A DNA stretch of 64,000 bases. It comes from Streptomyces sp. NBC_01478. Its GTDB lineage: Bacteria; Actinomycetota; Actinomycetes; Streptomycetales; Streptomycetaceae. Position 1 is the stretch's first letter; every line of letters starts with the position of its first letter. Under the pieces are notes generated by a model. The model saw only the letters and a program-made list of their open reading frames with translations. It was not told the origin of the DNA and did not search any database. The stretch covers positions 8,041,501 through 8,105,500 of the forward strand of contig NZ_CP109444.1 in NCBI RefSeq assembly GCF_036227225.1. Reading direction: 5' to 3'. Of this stretch, positions 26,602 to 36,929 are shown piece by piece. The translations under genes and the position numbers were made by a program.

Positions 26602-29580
26602 GTGAGTTCGCCACCGTCTCCGACGACCACCCTCAACGGGGCGCTCCGGGACCGGACTTCGCCGGGAGCGCGGCAGCCACGACCGCCGGGATCCGGCGGC
26701 GGATGGAGCCTGGTCCAGCAACTCGTCCTGGCCCTGGTGTGCGCGGGATACGCCGTCGGTTCCGCGCTCGACTGGGGGTCGGCCCAAGTCGCCCTGATCA
26801 TGGGCGACTTCGGGCTCAGCGCGGCAGCCGGTACCGCCGCCGTCTCGTGCTTCCGCTACGCGCGCAGCCGCCGTATCCGCTTTCGGCCCGCCTGGCTGCT
26901 GTTCTCGCTCTCCTCGGCGATGGCGGCGCTGGGCAACGGGGTGTGGGGGTGGTACGAGGTCGTGCTCCAACGGCCCGTGCCCAGCCCCAGTTTCGCCGAT
27001 CTGTTCTTTCTCTGCTTCGCGCCGCCCGCCATCGTCGGGCTCCTGGTCCTCGCCAAACGGCCCGTCACCAAGGCCGGTTGGGTCTGTCTGGCCCTTGACG
27101 CCTGGCTGATCGGCGGCTCGCTGCTGACGCTGTCCTGGAGCCTCGCGCTGGCCCAGGCCGCCAAGTTCGACGGGCCGAGCGTGGCCCACACCGCGCTGTC
27201 GCTGGCGTACCCGCTGCTCGACATCGCGCTGGTCAGCATGGTGCTCGCGCTGCACTTCCGGAGCTCCTCGGTCAACCGCACCGCGGTGAACACCGCGATC
27301 GGCGCGCTGGCCCTGACGGTCATGTGCGACGCCCTGTTCACCTCGCCGCTGCTCCACAACAACTACCACTCGGGCCAGTTGCTCGACGCGGGCTGGTTCG
27401 CCGGCTCCCTGCTCCTCGCGTACGCCCCGTGGGCCGCGCCCCGGCACACCCGGCCCGAGGACGACGGGCACACGCGCGTGGTGCACGAACACCGGCCCGG
27501 ACAGCGGACCGGCGTCCAGCACCAGGCCGCCGCGCCGGGCGCCGACCAGGGGCGGTATCCGGCCACCCGCCCCATCTCCGGTTCGCTGGCCGCGCTCACC
27601 CCGTATCTCGCCGCCGCCGTCTGCACGCTGGGGATTCTCTACAACGTCCTCAACGGCCGCAGCCCCGACCGCGTGGTGCTCATCACCGCGGGCTGCGTGG
27701 TGCTCGCCCTCGTGGTGCGCCAGGGCATCATGCTGATCGACAACATCACCCTCACCCAGGAACTGGCCCAGAAGGAGAACCACTTCCGCTCCCTGGTGCA
27801 GGGCTCCAGCGACGTCATCATGATCGCCGCTCCGAACGGCATCCTGCGCTACGTCTCCCCGGCCGCCGCCGGCGTCTACGGCAAGCCCGCCGAGGAACTG
27901 GTCGGGACCGAACTGGCCTCGCTCATCCACCCGGAGGACCTGGGCTGTGTGGTGCACGAGGTGCGCCGCTTCCTCACCGCGAACCCCTACGAGGAGTCCA
28001 CGACCCGCATCGAGTGCCGCTTCCGGTCCGGCGACGACGGCTGGCTGAACGTCGAGTCGACGGTCAACCGCCACCACGGCGGCCTGATCTTCAACAGCCG
28101 GGACGTCACCGAACGCGTGCGCCTCCAGGCGCAGTTGCAGCACAACGCCGAACACGACCCGCTCACCGACCTGCCCAACCGCGCGCTGTTCACCAAGCGC
28201 GTCCAGCAGGCCCTCTCCGGCCGCCGCTCCACCGACCGCGGCACGGCCGTCCTCTTCATCGACCTCGACGGCTTCAAGGCCGTCAACGACACCATCGGCC
28301 ACCAGGCCGGCGACGAACTCCTCATCCAGGCCGCCCGCAGGCTCGACGGCGCGGTCCGGCACGGCGACACCGCGTCCCGGCTCGGCGGCGACGAGTTCGC
28401 GGCCCTGATCGTCGGCGACGGCACCCGGGACCGCGCCGCCCGCGAGCGGCACATCATGGAGCTCGCGGACCGCCTGAGAATCACCCTGTCCCAGCCGTAC
28501 CTCATCGACGGCAACGATGTCCGCGTCGCCGCCTCCATCGGCGTCTCCTTCGCCGAACCGGGCCTGGGCGCGGGGGAGTTGCTGCGCAACGCCGACCTCG
28601 CGATGTACCGCGCCAAGGGGGCGGGCAAGGGCCGGGTCGAGCTGTACGCACCGCAGATGCAGCAGGACGTCGTACGGAAGGCGGAACTGGCCACCCGGCT
28701 GCGGGCCGCGCTGCACGACGGGGAGTTCGCGCTGCTGCACCAGCCCGTGGTGTCGCTGGTGGACGGCCGGATCGCGTCGGTCTCCACGCAGGCGCGCTGG
28801 CGGTCGTCGCAGGGCGTGCTGTTCACGCCGGCCGAGTTCCTGCGGGTGGCCGAGGACAGCGACAAGACCGCCGAGCTGGGGCGCTGGATGCTGGAGGAGG
28901 CCGTGGAGCAGGCCGCCGAGCGGACCGCGACCGGCCTCGCCGTGTCCGTCGCCGTGCGGATAAGTGCCCGGCGGCTGCTGGACAAGTCGATGCCGCTCGG
29001 CTCGATCGAGGCCCTGCTGACCCGGCACGGACTGCCGTCCGGTTCGCTGGTGATCGAGCTGTCCGACACCGACCCGCGGGTCTCCCTGGACGAGCTGGAG
29101 CGCCGGCTGACGGCCCTGCGGCGGCTCGGTGTCCGGATCGCCCTCGACGGCTTCGGCAGCGGCTACGCGGCCATCACGACGCTACGGCGGCTGCCCGTCG
29201 ACGTACTGAAACTGGACCGCAGTCTGGTCGAGGGCGTCGTCGAGTCCGCGCGGCTGCACAAGATCACCAGTGGGCTGCTGCGGATCGCCTGCGATCTCGG
29301 GCTCCAGTCCGTGGCCGACGGGGTCGATCTGCCGGAACAGGTGGTCGCCCTGCGCGCGATGGGCTGCACGCACGGGCAGGGCATGGCCTTCTCCGCGCCG
29401 CTGGACGAGTACCGGCTGCGCCGGGCCCTGTCCCGCGGTCACTATCCGGTGCCGCACGGCCCGGCCGAGCCCGCGTTCGCGGGCGGCGCCCTGGGGGTGT
29501 ACACCAGTGGTGTGCCCGCGGTTTTCGGTGGCGGAACGGCCCTCCGTTCACATAATGAGACTCCCGTCCCACCCACTTGA
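26602..29580 (+). CDS. cdgF: membrane PAS-GGDEF-EAL protein CdgF
   Basis: About 992 residues. Order: roughly eight membrane helices (residues 35-400), a PAS domain (NHFRSLVQGSSDVIMIAAPN), GGDEF (DPLTDLPNR, FIDLDGFKAVNDTIGHQAGD, RLGGDEF near residue 595) with an RxxD inhibitory site RHGD correctly spaced, and an EAL-type domain. The GGDEF half looks active as diguanylate cyclase. The EAL half has lost key residues: STQ replaces EAL at 728-730, R replaces the Asn of the N-V-S motif, and LDGFGSGY replaces LDDFGTGY. Phosphodiesterase activity is therefore unlikely. Position before ilvB matches, from memory, SCO5511 (CdgF). GTG 26602 has GGGAGG upstream; the frame is open from 26341. Confidence 0.85.
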   Translation: MSSPPSPTTTLNGALRDRTSPGARQPRPPGSGGGWSLVQQLVLALVCAGYAVGSALDWGSAQVALIMGDFGLSAAAGTAAVSCFRYARSRRIRFRPAWLLFSLSSAMAALGNGVWGWYEVVLQRPVPSPSFADLFFLCFAPPAIVGLLVLAKRPVTKAGWVCLALDAWLIGGSLLTLSWSLALAQAAKFDGPSVAHTALSLAYPLLDIALVSMVLALHFRSSSVNRTAVNTAIGALALTVMCDALFTSPLLHNNYHSGQLLDAGWFAGSLLLAYAPWAAPRHTRPEDDGHTRVVHEHRPGQRTGVQHQAAAPGADQGRYPATRPISGSLAALTPYLAAAVCTLGILYNVLNGRSPDRVVLITAGCVVLALVVRQGIMLIDNITLTQELAQKENHFRSLVQGSSDVIMIAAPNGILRYVSPAAAGVYGKPAEELVGTELASLIHPEDLGCVVHEVRRFLTANPYEESTTRIECRFRSGDDGWLNVESTVNRHHGGLIFNSRDVTERVRLQAQLQHNAEHDPLTDLPNRALFTKRVQQALSGRRSTDRGTAVLFIDLDGFKAVNDTIGHQAGDELLIQAARRLDGAVRHGDTASRLGGDEFAALIVGDGTRDRAARERHIMELADRLRITLSQPYLIDGNDVRVAASIGVSFAEPGLGAGELLRNADLAMYRAKGAGKGRVELYAPQMQQDVVRKAELATRLRAALHDGEFALLHQPVVSLVDGRIASVSTQARWRSSQGVLFTPAEFLRVAEDSDKTAELGRWMLEEAVEQAAERTATGLAVSVAVRISARRLLDKSMPLGSIEALLTRHGLPSGSLVIELSDTDPRVSLDELERRLTALRRLGVRIALDGFGSGYAAITTLRRLPVDVLKLDRSLVEGVVESARLHKITSGLLRIACDLGLQSVADGVDLPEQVVALRAMGCTHGQGMAFSAPLDEYRLRRALSRGHYPVPHGPAEPAFAGGALGVYTSGVPAVFGGGTALRSHNETPVPPT

Positions 29581-29613
29581 CAGTGGATGCGTGCCGGGGG
29601 GAGGGTCATTGCC

Positions 29614-29655
29614 ATGCGCACCCGAATTCTCGTACTTGGAAAGCGCGTCGGCTGA
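29614..29655 (+). CDS. ilvB leader peptide
   Basis: A 13-codon ORF, MRTRILVLGKRVG, preceded by GGGGGGAGGG. It holds consecutive Ile, Leu, Val and Leu codons, including ATT, GTA and CTT, which are rare in this genome. It sits in front of a factor-independent terminator and the ilvBNC operon. This is the layout of a classic ribosome-mediated attenuator sensing branched-chain aminoacyl-tRNA, as reported for ilvB of actinobacteria. Confidence 0.8.
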   Translation: MRTRILVLGKRVG

Positions 29656-29743
29656 CGCTGGTGACCTCCGGACGGACCCGGAACTCCCAGCGACCGCACC
29701 CGGCGCGCTCCCCTCGCTTGCCTCACGGCACGAGGGGTTTTTT
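29656..29743 (+). promoter_or_regulatory. ilvBNC transcription attenuator
   Basis: Directly after the leader stop codon, a hairpin is formed by CGCTGG (29656-29661) with CCAGCG (29687-29692) and an inner TCCGG/CCGGA. A terminator follows: CCCCTCG (29710-29716), a 14-base loop, CGAGGGG (29731-29737) and six Ts. Stalling at the Ile-Leu-Val-Leu codons would alter the first structure and so the second. The precise antiterminator pairing was not resolved by eye. Confidence 0.75.
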
Positions 29744-29817
29744 GTTGCACAGGAACCAGTCGTGCAGCAGCAGAACCCCGCACAAACCTCGCAAAAACCC
29801 TCAGCATCGAGAAGAGA

Positions 29818-31671
29818 ATGACGATGACCGAGCAGGCCACCGGGGCCCATCCGCAGCCGCGGCCCCGATCCGGAGGACAGCCGTCCGCCCCCGAGCACGT
29901 CACGGGCGCGCAGTCCCTCATCCGCTCTCTTGAGGAAGTCGGGGCCGACACGGTATTCGGCATCCCCGGCGGTGCGATCCTTCCGGCGTACGACCCGCTG
30001 ATGGACTCGACGCGGGTGCGTCACGTGCTGGTCCGCCACGAGCAGGGCGCGGGCCACGCGGCCACCGGTTACGCGCAGGCCACCGGCAAGGTCGGCGTCT
30101 GCATGGCGACCTCAGGGCCCGGCGCCACCAACCTGGTGACCCCGATCGCCGACGCGCACATGGACTCGGTGCCGCTCGTGGCGATCACCGGGCAGGTCGC
30201 GTCGAAGGCGATCGGTACGGACGCCTTCCAGGAGGCGGACATCGTCGGCATCACGATGCCGGTCACCAAGCACAACTTCCTGGTCACCAAGGCCGAGGAC
30301 ATCCCGCGCGTCATCGCGCAGGCCTTCCACATCGCCTCCACCGGCCGCCCGGGCCCGGTGCTGGTCGACATCGCGAAGGACGCCCTCCAGGCGAAGACCA
30401 CCTTCTCCTGGCCGCCGGTCATGGACCTGCCCGGCTACCGCCCGGTGACCAAGCCGCACGCCAAGCAGATCCGCGAGGCCGCCAAGCTGATCACCGCCGC
30501 GAAGCGGCCCGTCCTCTACGTCGGCGGCGGTGTCCTCAAGGCACACGCCACCGCCGAGCTGAAGGTCCTCGCAGAACTCACCGGAGCGCCCGTCACCACC
30601 ACACTGATGGCGCTCGGCGCATTCCCCGACAGTCACGAGCTGCACGTGGGAATGCCGGGCATGCACGGTGCGGTCACCGCCGTCACCGCGCTGCAGAAGG
30701 CCGACCTGATCGTCGCCCTCGGAGCCCGCTTCGACGACCGCGTCACCGGCAAGCTGGACAGCTTCGCGCCCTTCGCGAAGATCGTCCACGCCGACATCGA
30801 CCCGGCCGAGATCGGCAAGAACCGCGCCGCCGACGTGCCGATCGTCGGGGACGCCCGCGAGGTCATCGCCGACCTGGTGCAGGCCGTGCAGAAGGAGCAC
30901 AGCGAGGGCCACACCGGCGACTACAGCGCCTGGTGGAAGGACCTCAACCGCTGGCGCGAGACCTACCCGCTCGGCTACGAGCAGCCCGACAACGGCTCGC
31001 TCTCCCCGCAGCAGGTCATCGAGCGCGTCGGCCAACTCGCCCCGGAGGGAACGATCTTCGCGGCGGGCGTCGGCCAGCACCAGATGTGGGCCGCGCACTA
31101 CATCCAGTACGAGAAGCCGGCGACCTGGCTCAACTCCGGCGGCGCCGGGACGATGGGCTACGCGGTCCCGGCCGCGATGGGCGCCAAGGCCGGAGCGCCG
31201 GACCAGACGGTCTGGGCGATCGACGGCGACGGCTGCTTCCAGATGACCAATCAGGAACTCACCACCTGCGCCCTGAACAACATCCCGATCAAGGTCGCCA
31301 TCATCAACAACGGCGCCCTCGGCATGGTCCGCCAGTGGCAGACCCTGTTCTACAACCAGCGCTACTCCAACACCGTGCTGCACAGCGGCCCGGAGGCCGA
31401 CGGCAAGCAGCCGAGCGCCGGCACGCGCATCCCCGACTTCGTCAAGTTGTCGGAGGCGATGGGCTGTTACGCGATCCGCTGCGAGTCCCCCGACGACCTC
31501 GACAAGGTCATCGAGGAGGCGAACTCGATCAACGACCGCCCCGTCGTGATCGACTTCATCGTCCACGAGGACGCCATGGTGTGGCCGATGGTCGCCGCCG
31601 GCACCTCGAACGACGAGGTCATGTTCGCCCGGGACGTCCGCCCCGACTTCGGCGACAACGAAGACGACTGA
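29818..31671 (+). CDS. ilvB: acetolactate synthase large subunit
   Basis: A 617-residue ThDP enzyme joining two pyruvates to acetolactate, or pyruvate and 2-oxobutyrate to acetohydroxybutyrate, the first common step to valine, leucine and isoleucine. [14 protein letters not shown] and the catalytic glutamate E75 in [15 protein letters not shown] are in the first domain; the ThDP/Mg motif runs [12 protein letters not shown] to [15 protein letters not shown] 45-residue N-terminal extension rich in Pro and Gln precedes the conserved core. ATG 29818 or 29824. First structural gene of ilvBNC, controlled by the attenuator just upstream. Confidence 0.97.
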   Translation: MTMTEQATGAHPQPRPRSGGQPSAPEHVTGAQSLIRSLEEVGADTVFGIPGGAILPAYDPLMDSTRVRHVLVRHEQGAGHAATGYAQATGKVGVCMATSGPGATNLVTPIADAHMDSVPLVAITGQVASKAIGTDAFQEADIVGITMPVTKHNFLVTKAEDIPRVIAQAFHIASTGRPGPVLVDIAKDALQAKTTFSWPPVMDLPGYRPVTKPHAKQIREAAKLITAAKRPVLYVGGGVLKAHATAELKVLAELTGAPVTTTLMALGAFPDSHELHVGMPGMHGAVTAVTALQKADLIVALGARFDDRVTGKLDSFAPFAKIVHADIDPAEIGKNRAADVPIVGDAREVIADLVQAVQKEHSEGHTGDYSAWWKDLNRWRETYPLGYEQPDNGSLSPQQVIERVGQLAPEGTIFAAGVGQHQMWAAHYIQYEKPATWLNSGGAGTMGYAVPAAMGAKAGAPDQTVWAIDGDGCFQMTNQELTTCALNNIPIKVAIINNGALGMVRQWQTLFYNQRYSNTVLHSGPEADGKQPSAGTRIPDFVKLSEAMGCYAIRCESPDDLDKVIEEANSINDRPVVIDFIVHEDAMVWPMVAAGTSNDEVMFARDVRPDFGDNEDD

Positions 31672-31691
31672 GCGAGAGAGACGAAAGAGAA

Positions 31692-32219
31692 ATGTCCAAG
31701 CACACGCTCTCCGTCCTGGTGGAGAACAAGCCGGGTGTCCTCGCCCGGATCACCGCCCTGTTCTCCCGGCGCGGCTTCAACATCGACTCCCTCGCCGTCG
31801 GCGTCACCGAGCACCCCGACATCTCCCGCATCACGATCGTGGTGAACGTGATCGAGGCACTCCCGCTCGAACAGGTCACCAAGCAGCTCAACAAGCTCGT
31901 CAACGTGCTGAAGATCGTCGAACTGGAGCCGGGTTCCGCGGTTCAGCGCGAACTCGTTCTGGTGAAGGTGCGCGCCGACAACGAGACGCGCTCCCAGATC
32001 GTCGAGATCGTCCAGCTCTTCCGCGCCAAGACCGTCGACGTCTCCCCGGAGGCCGTCACCGTCGAGGCCACCGGCTCCAGCGACAAGCTGTCCGCCATGC
32101 TCAAGATGCTGGAGCCGTACGGCATCAAGGAGCTGGTCCAGTCCGGCACGATCGCCATCGGCCGCGGCGCCCGCTCCATCACCGACCGCTCGCTGCGCGC
32201 GCTCGACCGCTCCGCGTAG
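31692..32219 (+). CDS. ilvN: acetolactate synthase small (regulatory) subunit
   Basis: A 175-residue ACT-domain protein that activates IlvB and confers feedback inhibition by branched-chain amino acids, classically valine. The ACT domain (LSVLVENKPGVLARITALFS, RRGFNIDSLAVG) occupies residues 5-80 and the C-terminal acetolactate-synthase small-subunit domain follows. ATG 31692 is 20 bases after ilvB, with AAAGAGAA upstream. Normal length. Confidence 0.96.
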   Translation: MSKHTLSVLVENKPGVLARITALFSRRGFNIDSLAVGVTEHPDISRITIVVNVIEALPLEQVTKQLNKLVNVLKIVELEPGSAVQRELVLVKVRADNETRSQIVEIVQLFRAKTVDVSPEAVTVEATGSSDKLSAMLKMLEPYGIKELVQSGTIAIGRGARSITDRSLRALDRSA

Positions 32220-33329
<1,110 letters not shown>

Positions 33330-33342
33330 GCCCGAAGGGCCG

Positions 33343-33370
33343 AGGGGCCGGAGCGAGCGCTCCGGCCCCT
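33343..33370 (+). terminator. terminator of the ilvBNC operon
   Basis: Eleven-base perfect arms AGGGGCCGGAG and CTCCGGCCCCT with a six-base loop, followed by TTGTCC, starting 14 bases after the ilvC stop. Confidence 0.85.
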
Positions 33371-33559
33371 TTGTCCAACCCGTCCAGCCTCGGACGGGTG
33401 ATCCTTCCGCAGAGGCGCAGGACGACTGTCGGAGCGCCACTACACTGCCGTACTAATACGCGTCAGGCCCACAGCGTCGTGCGTCTCCGCGGCTAGCCCC
33501 TCCACCGCCTGCGGCCGTCGGGACGGCCGTCCGCACGCAATGGACTTGTGAGGACTCAC

Positions 33560-35149
33560 GTGAGCTCGAAACCTGTCGTACTCATCGCTGAAGAGCTGTC
33601 GCCCGCGACGGTGGACGCTCTCGGCCCGGACTTCGAGATCCGCCACTGCAACGGCGCGGACCGGGGCGAGCTGCTCCCCGCGATCGCCGACGTGGACGCG
33701 ATCCTGATCCGTTCGGCCACCAAGGTCGACGCCGAAGCGGTCGCCGCCGCACGGAAGTTGAAGGTCGTCGCACGAGCCGGCGTCGGCCTGGACAACGTGG
33801 ACGTCTCCGCCGCCACCAAGGCCGGCGTGATGGTCGTCAACGCCCCCACCTCGAACATCGTCACCGCCGCCGAGCTGGCCTGCGGTCTGCTGCTGGCGAC
33901 CGCACGCCACATCCCGCAGGCCAACGCCGCGCTGAAGAACGGCGAGTGGAAGCGCAGCAAGTACACGGGCGTGGAGCTGGCCGAGAAGACCCTGGGTGTG
34001 GTGGGTCTGGGACGCATCGGCGCCCTCGTGGCGCAGCGCATGTCCGCGTTCGGGATGAAGGTCGTCGCCTACGACCCCTACATCCAGCCCGCGCGGGCTG
34101 CCCAGATGGGCGTCAAGATCCTGTCGCTGGACGAGCTGCTCGAAGTCTCCGACTTCATCACCGTGCACCTGCCCAAGACCCCCGAGACGGTCGGTCTGAT
34201 CGGCGACGAGGCGCTGCGCAAGGTCAAGCCGACCGTGCGCATCGTCAACGCCGCGCGCGGCGGGATCGTCGACGAGGAGGCGCTGTACTCCGCGCTCAAG
34301 GAGGGCCGCGTCGCCGGCGCCGGCCTCGACGTGTACGCGAAGGAGCCCTGCACGGACTCCCCGCTGTTCGAGTTCGACCAGGTCGTCTCCACCCCGCACC
34401 TCGGCGCCTCCACGGACGAGGCGCAGGAGAAGGCCGGTGTCTCGGTCGCCAGGTCGGTGCGCCTCGCGCTCGCCGGTGAACTCGTCCCCGACGCGGTCAA
34501 CGTCCAGGGCGGCGTCATCGCCGAGGACGTCAAGCCCGGCCTCCCGCTCGCCGAGAAGCTCGGCCGCATCTTCACCGCCCTCGCGGGCGAGGTCGCGGTC
34601 CGGCTCGACGTCGAGGTCTACGGCGAGATCACCCAGCACGACGTCAAGGTGCTCGAACTCTCCGCGCTCAAGGGCGTGTTCGAGGACGTCGTCGCCGAGA
34701 CGGTGTCGTACGTCAACGCTCCGCTGTTCGCGCAGGAGCGGGGGGTCGAGGTACGGCTGACGACCAGCTCGGAGTCGGCCGACCACCGCAACGTCGTCAC
34801 CGTGCGCGGCACGCTCGGCAGCGGCGAGGAGGTCTCTGTCTCCGGCACGCTGGCCGGTCCCAAGAACCTGCAGAAGATCGTCGCGGTCGGCGACTACGAC
34901 GTCGACCTCGCGCTCGCCGACCACATGGTGGTCCTGCGGTACGAGGACCGGCCCGGGGTTGTCGGCACGGTCGGTCGTGTCTTCGGTGAGGCCGGGATCA
35001 ACATCGCCGGGATGCAGGTGTCGCGGTCGGTGGCGGGTGGCGAGGCGTTGGCCGTGCTGACCGTTGATGACACGGTCGCGGCGGGTGTGCTGGCGGAGGT
35101 GGCCGAGGAGATCGGCGCGACGTCGGCTCGTTCGGTGAACCTGGTCTGA
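33560..35149 (+). CDS. serA: D-3-phosphoglycerate dehydrogenase
   Basis: A 529-residue type 1 (long) SerA, first enzyme of serine synthesis. It has the NAD loop VGLGRIGALVAQRM, catalytic Arg in NAARGGIVDEEAL, Glu in LDVYAKEP and His in STPHLGAST, then the intervening allosteric substrate-binding domain (about residues 315-450) and a C-terminal ACT domain (LRYEDRPGVVGTVGRVFGEA) that binds serine for feedback inhibition. GTG 33560 with GTGAGGAC upstream gives the usual length; the frame extends four codons earlier. Own promoter probable, since a terminator precedes it. Confidence 0.97.
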   Translation: MSSKPVVLIAEELSPATVDALGPDFEIRHCNGADRGELLPAIADVDAILIRSATKVDAEAVAAARKLKVVARAGVGLDNVDVSAATKAGVMVVNAPTSNIVTAAELACGLLLATARHIPQANAALKNGEWKRSKYTGVELAEKTLGVVGLGRIGALVAQRMSAFGMKVVAYDPYIQPARAAQMGVKILSLDELLEVSDFITVHLPKTPETVGLIGDEALRKVKPTVRIVNAARGGIVDEEALYSALKEGRVAGAGLDVYAKEPCTDSPLFEFDQVVSTPHLGASTDEAQEKAGVSVARSVRLALAGELVPDAVNVQGGVIAEDVKPGLPLAEKLGRIFTALAGEVAVRLDVEVYGEITQHDVKVLELSALKGVFEDVVAETVSYVNAPLFAQERGVEVRLTTSSESADHRNVVTVRGTLGSGEEVSVSGTLAGPKNLQKIVAVGDYDVDLALADHMVVLRYEDRPGVVGTVGRVFGEAGINIAGMQVSRSVAGGEALAVLTVDDTVAAGVLAEVAEEIGATSARSVNLV

Positions 35150-35199
35150 GGTTCCTGTCTGATGTCGCCGACTGACGTTGCTGTCTGACGTTTCACGTG

Positions 35200-35244
35200 A
35201 ACGCCGGGTGGGCTGAGGAGATGATCCTCAACCCACCCGGCGTT
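35200..35244. terminator. terminator between serA and MFS gene
   Basis: Thirteen-base arms AACGCCGGGTGGG and CCCACCCGGCGTT enclose a second stem (TGAGGA/TCCTCA), giving a long hairpin between convergent serA and the MFS exporter. It can work in both directions. Confidence 0.8.
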
Positions 35245-35260
35245 TCTGTGTAGTTGGGGG

Positions 35261-36832
35261 TCACGCCTCCGCCTTCTGCGGCTCCGCCGCGGCCGGATCG
35301 GGTGTCTGGGCCTGGATTCCCCGCAGGGTCCGCGCCGCCGCGAAAGCGGCCCCCAGCAGCAGCACCGCCCCCGCGATCGCCGCCCCGTGCATGCCGTCGG
35401 TGAAGGCCTCCCGGGCGGTCGCGGTCAGGGCGTCTCCCGTGCGCCCCGGTAGCTGCCGGGCGACGGCGAGGGCGCCGCCGAGGGTCTCGTGGGCCGGGGC
35501 GGGGGCCGAGGCCGGGATGCCGTGGCGGTAGACGGCCGTACCGATGGAGCCGAGGAGGGCCATGCCGAGCGCGCCGCCGAACTCGGCTCCCGTTTCCATC
35601 AGTGAGGACGCCACGCCCGCCTTCTCCACCGGCGCGCTGCCCATCGCGAGGTCCATGATCTGGGACATCACCATGACGATCCCGGAGGCGAGGACACCGG
35701 CCGCGGCCAGGGCCGGCCACAGCGAGTCCGTGCCGACCAGGGCGAGCATGCCGTAGCCGCCGGAGGCGAGGGCGAAGCCGGCCGCGACGACGTAGGCGCG
35801 GTCAACTCCCTTCTGCACGAGGGTCGTTGCCAGCGGGGCCGCCATGCCGATCGGCACCGAGGGGAGCAGCGCCCACAGGGCCGCCTCCATCGCGCTCTTG
35901 CCGAGCACCGACTGCAGGTACTGCGTGGTGAAGAAGGCCGAGCCCATCATGCCGAAGGCGGAGACGAGGTTGAGGACGACCGAGGGGGCGAAGCCACGAC
36001 CGCGGAAGAGGGTGGGGTCGATCATCGGGGAGGCGGCGGTGCGCTGGCGGTGGACGAACAGGGCCGCGAAGAGCAGGCCGACGGTGACCGAGACGACGTA
36101 CTGGACGTGCCAGCCCTCGGAGGGGATCTCCTTGAGGCCGTAGATCACGGGCAGCACGGCGGCCAGCGACAGCGGGACGCTCGGCCAGTCGAAGCGGCCG
36201 GGGGCGGGGTTCTTGGACTCGGGGAGCAGGAACGGGCCGATGAGCAGGAGCAGGGCCATCGCGGGCAGGTTGATCAGGAAGACCGAGCCCCACCAGAAGT
36301 ACTGGACCAGGACACCGCTCAGCACCGAGCCGAGCGCGACGCCGGCGGTCATCACGCCGGACCACAGACCGATCGCCTTCGCGCGCTGGCCGGGGTCGGT
36401 GAACATCGTGCGCAGCAGCGCCATCGTCGAGGGCATCAGGGTCGCGCCGCCGATGCCGAGGACCGCGCGGGCGGCGATCAGGGTCTCGGCGCTGTTCGCG
36501 TAGGCCGCGATGAGGGACGCGGTGCCGAACGCCGCCGCGCCGATCAGGAGGAGCCGGCGGCGGCCGATGCGGTCGCCGATCGAGCCCATCGTCATCAGCA
36601 GGCCGGCCAGCACGAAGGCGTAGATGTCGAAGATCCACAGTTGCTGGGTGCCGCTGGGTTCCAGGTCGGCGCTGATCGCCGGGATGGCGAAGTAGAGGAC
36701 GGAGACGTCCATGGAGACCAGCAGCAGCGGCAGCATCAGGACGCCGAGGGCGGTCCATTCGCGGCGGCCGGCAAGGGAGTTGGGGGTGCCCACGGGGTTC
36801 GTCGCGTTCGTCGAGCTCGGTGAGTTCGTCAT
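35261..36832 (-). CDS. MFS exporter, DHA2 (EmrB/QacA) type
   Basis: A 523-residue proton-coupled multidrug exporter with about 14 membrane helices. Motif A is DRIGRRRLLLIGA after helix 2, motif C is GVMTAGVALGSVLSGVLV in helix 5 and the helix 1 motif D1 is SMDVSVLYFAIPAI. ATG 36832 was chosen; a GTG at 36850 in the same frame has AGGAC nearby. It is divergent from a TetR gene with repeated operator-like sequences between them, the usual arrangement for a drug-inducible pump. Substrate unknown. Confidence 0.9.
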   Translation of the reverse strand: MTNSPSSTNATNPVGTPNSLAGRREWTALGVLMLPLLLVSMDVSVLYFAIPAISADLEPSGTQQLWIFDIYAFVLAGLLMTMGSIGDRIGRRRLLLIGAAAFGTASLIAAYANSAETLIAARAVLGIGGATLMPSTMALLRTMFTDPGQRAKAIGLWSGVMTAGVALGSVLSGVLVQYFWWGSVFLINLPAMALLLLIGPFLLPESKNPAPGRFDWPSVPLSLAAVLPVIYGLKEIPSEGWHVQYVVSVTVGLLFAALFVHRQRTAASPMIDPTLFRGRGFAPSVVLNLVSAFGMMGSAFFTTQYLQSVLGKSAMEAALWALLPSVPIGMAAPLATTLVQKGVDRAYVVAAGFALASGGYGMLALVGTDSLWPALAAAGVLASGIVMVMSQIMDLAMGSAPVEKAGVASSLMETGAEFGGALGMALLGSIGTAVYRHGIPASAPAPAHETLGGALAVARQLPGRTGDALTATAREAFTDGMHGAAIAGAVLLLGAAFAAARTLRGIQAQTPDPAAAEPQKAEA

Positions 36833-36848
36833 GAGAGCGAATGTACGC

Positions 36849-36906
36849 ACGTCCTAAACGCTTGTCTAGAACGTTTGTATAAATCGTGCGTCTAGGACGG
36901 CTGTAT
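36849..36906. promoter_or_regulatory. TetR operator cluster between MFS and TetR genes
   Basis: An imperfect palindrome ACGTCCTAAAC-GCTT-GTCTAGAACGT (9 of 11 arm positions) spans 36849-36874. The half-site recurs in direct orientation: GTCTAGAACGTTTGTAT at 36864-36880 and GTCTAGGACGGCTGTAT at 36890-36906, 26 bp apart. Three related half-sites in a 97-bp divergent promoter region point to the operator of the adjacent TetR. Confidence 0.65.
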
Positions 36907-36929
36907 GGATCGGCGGTAGGGTGGCGGGC

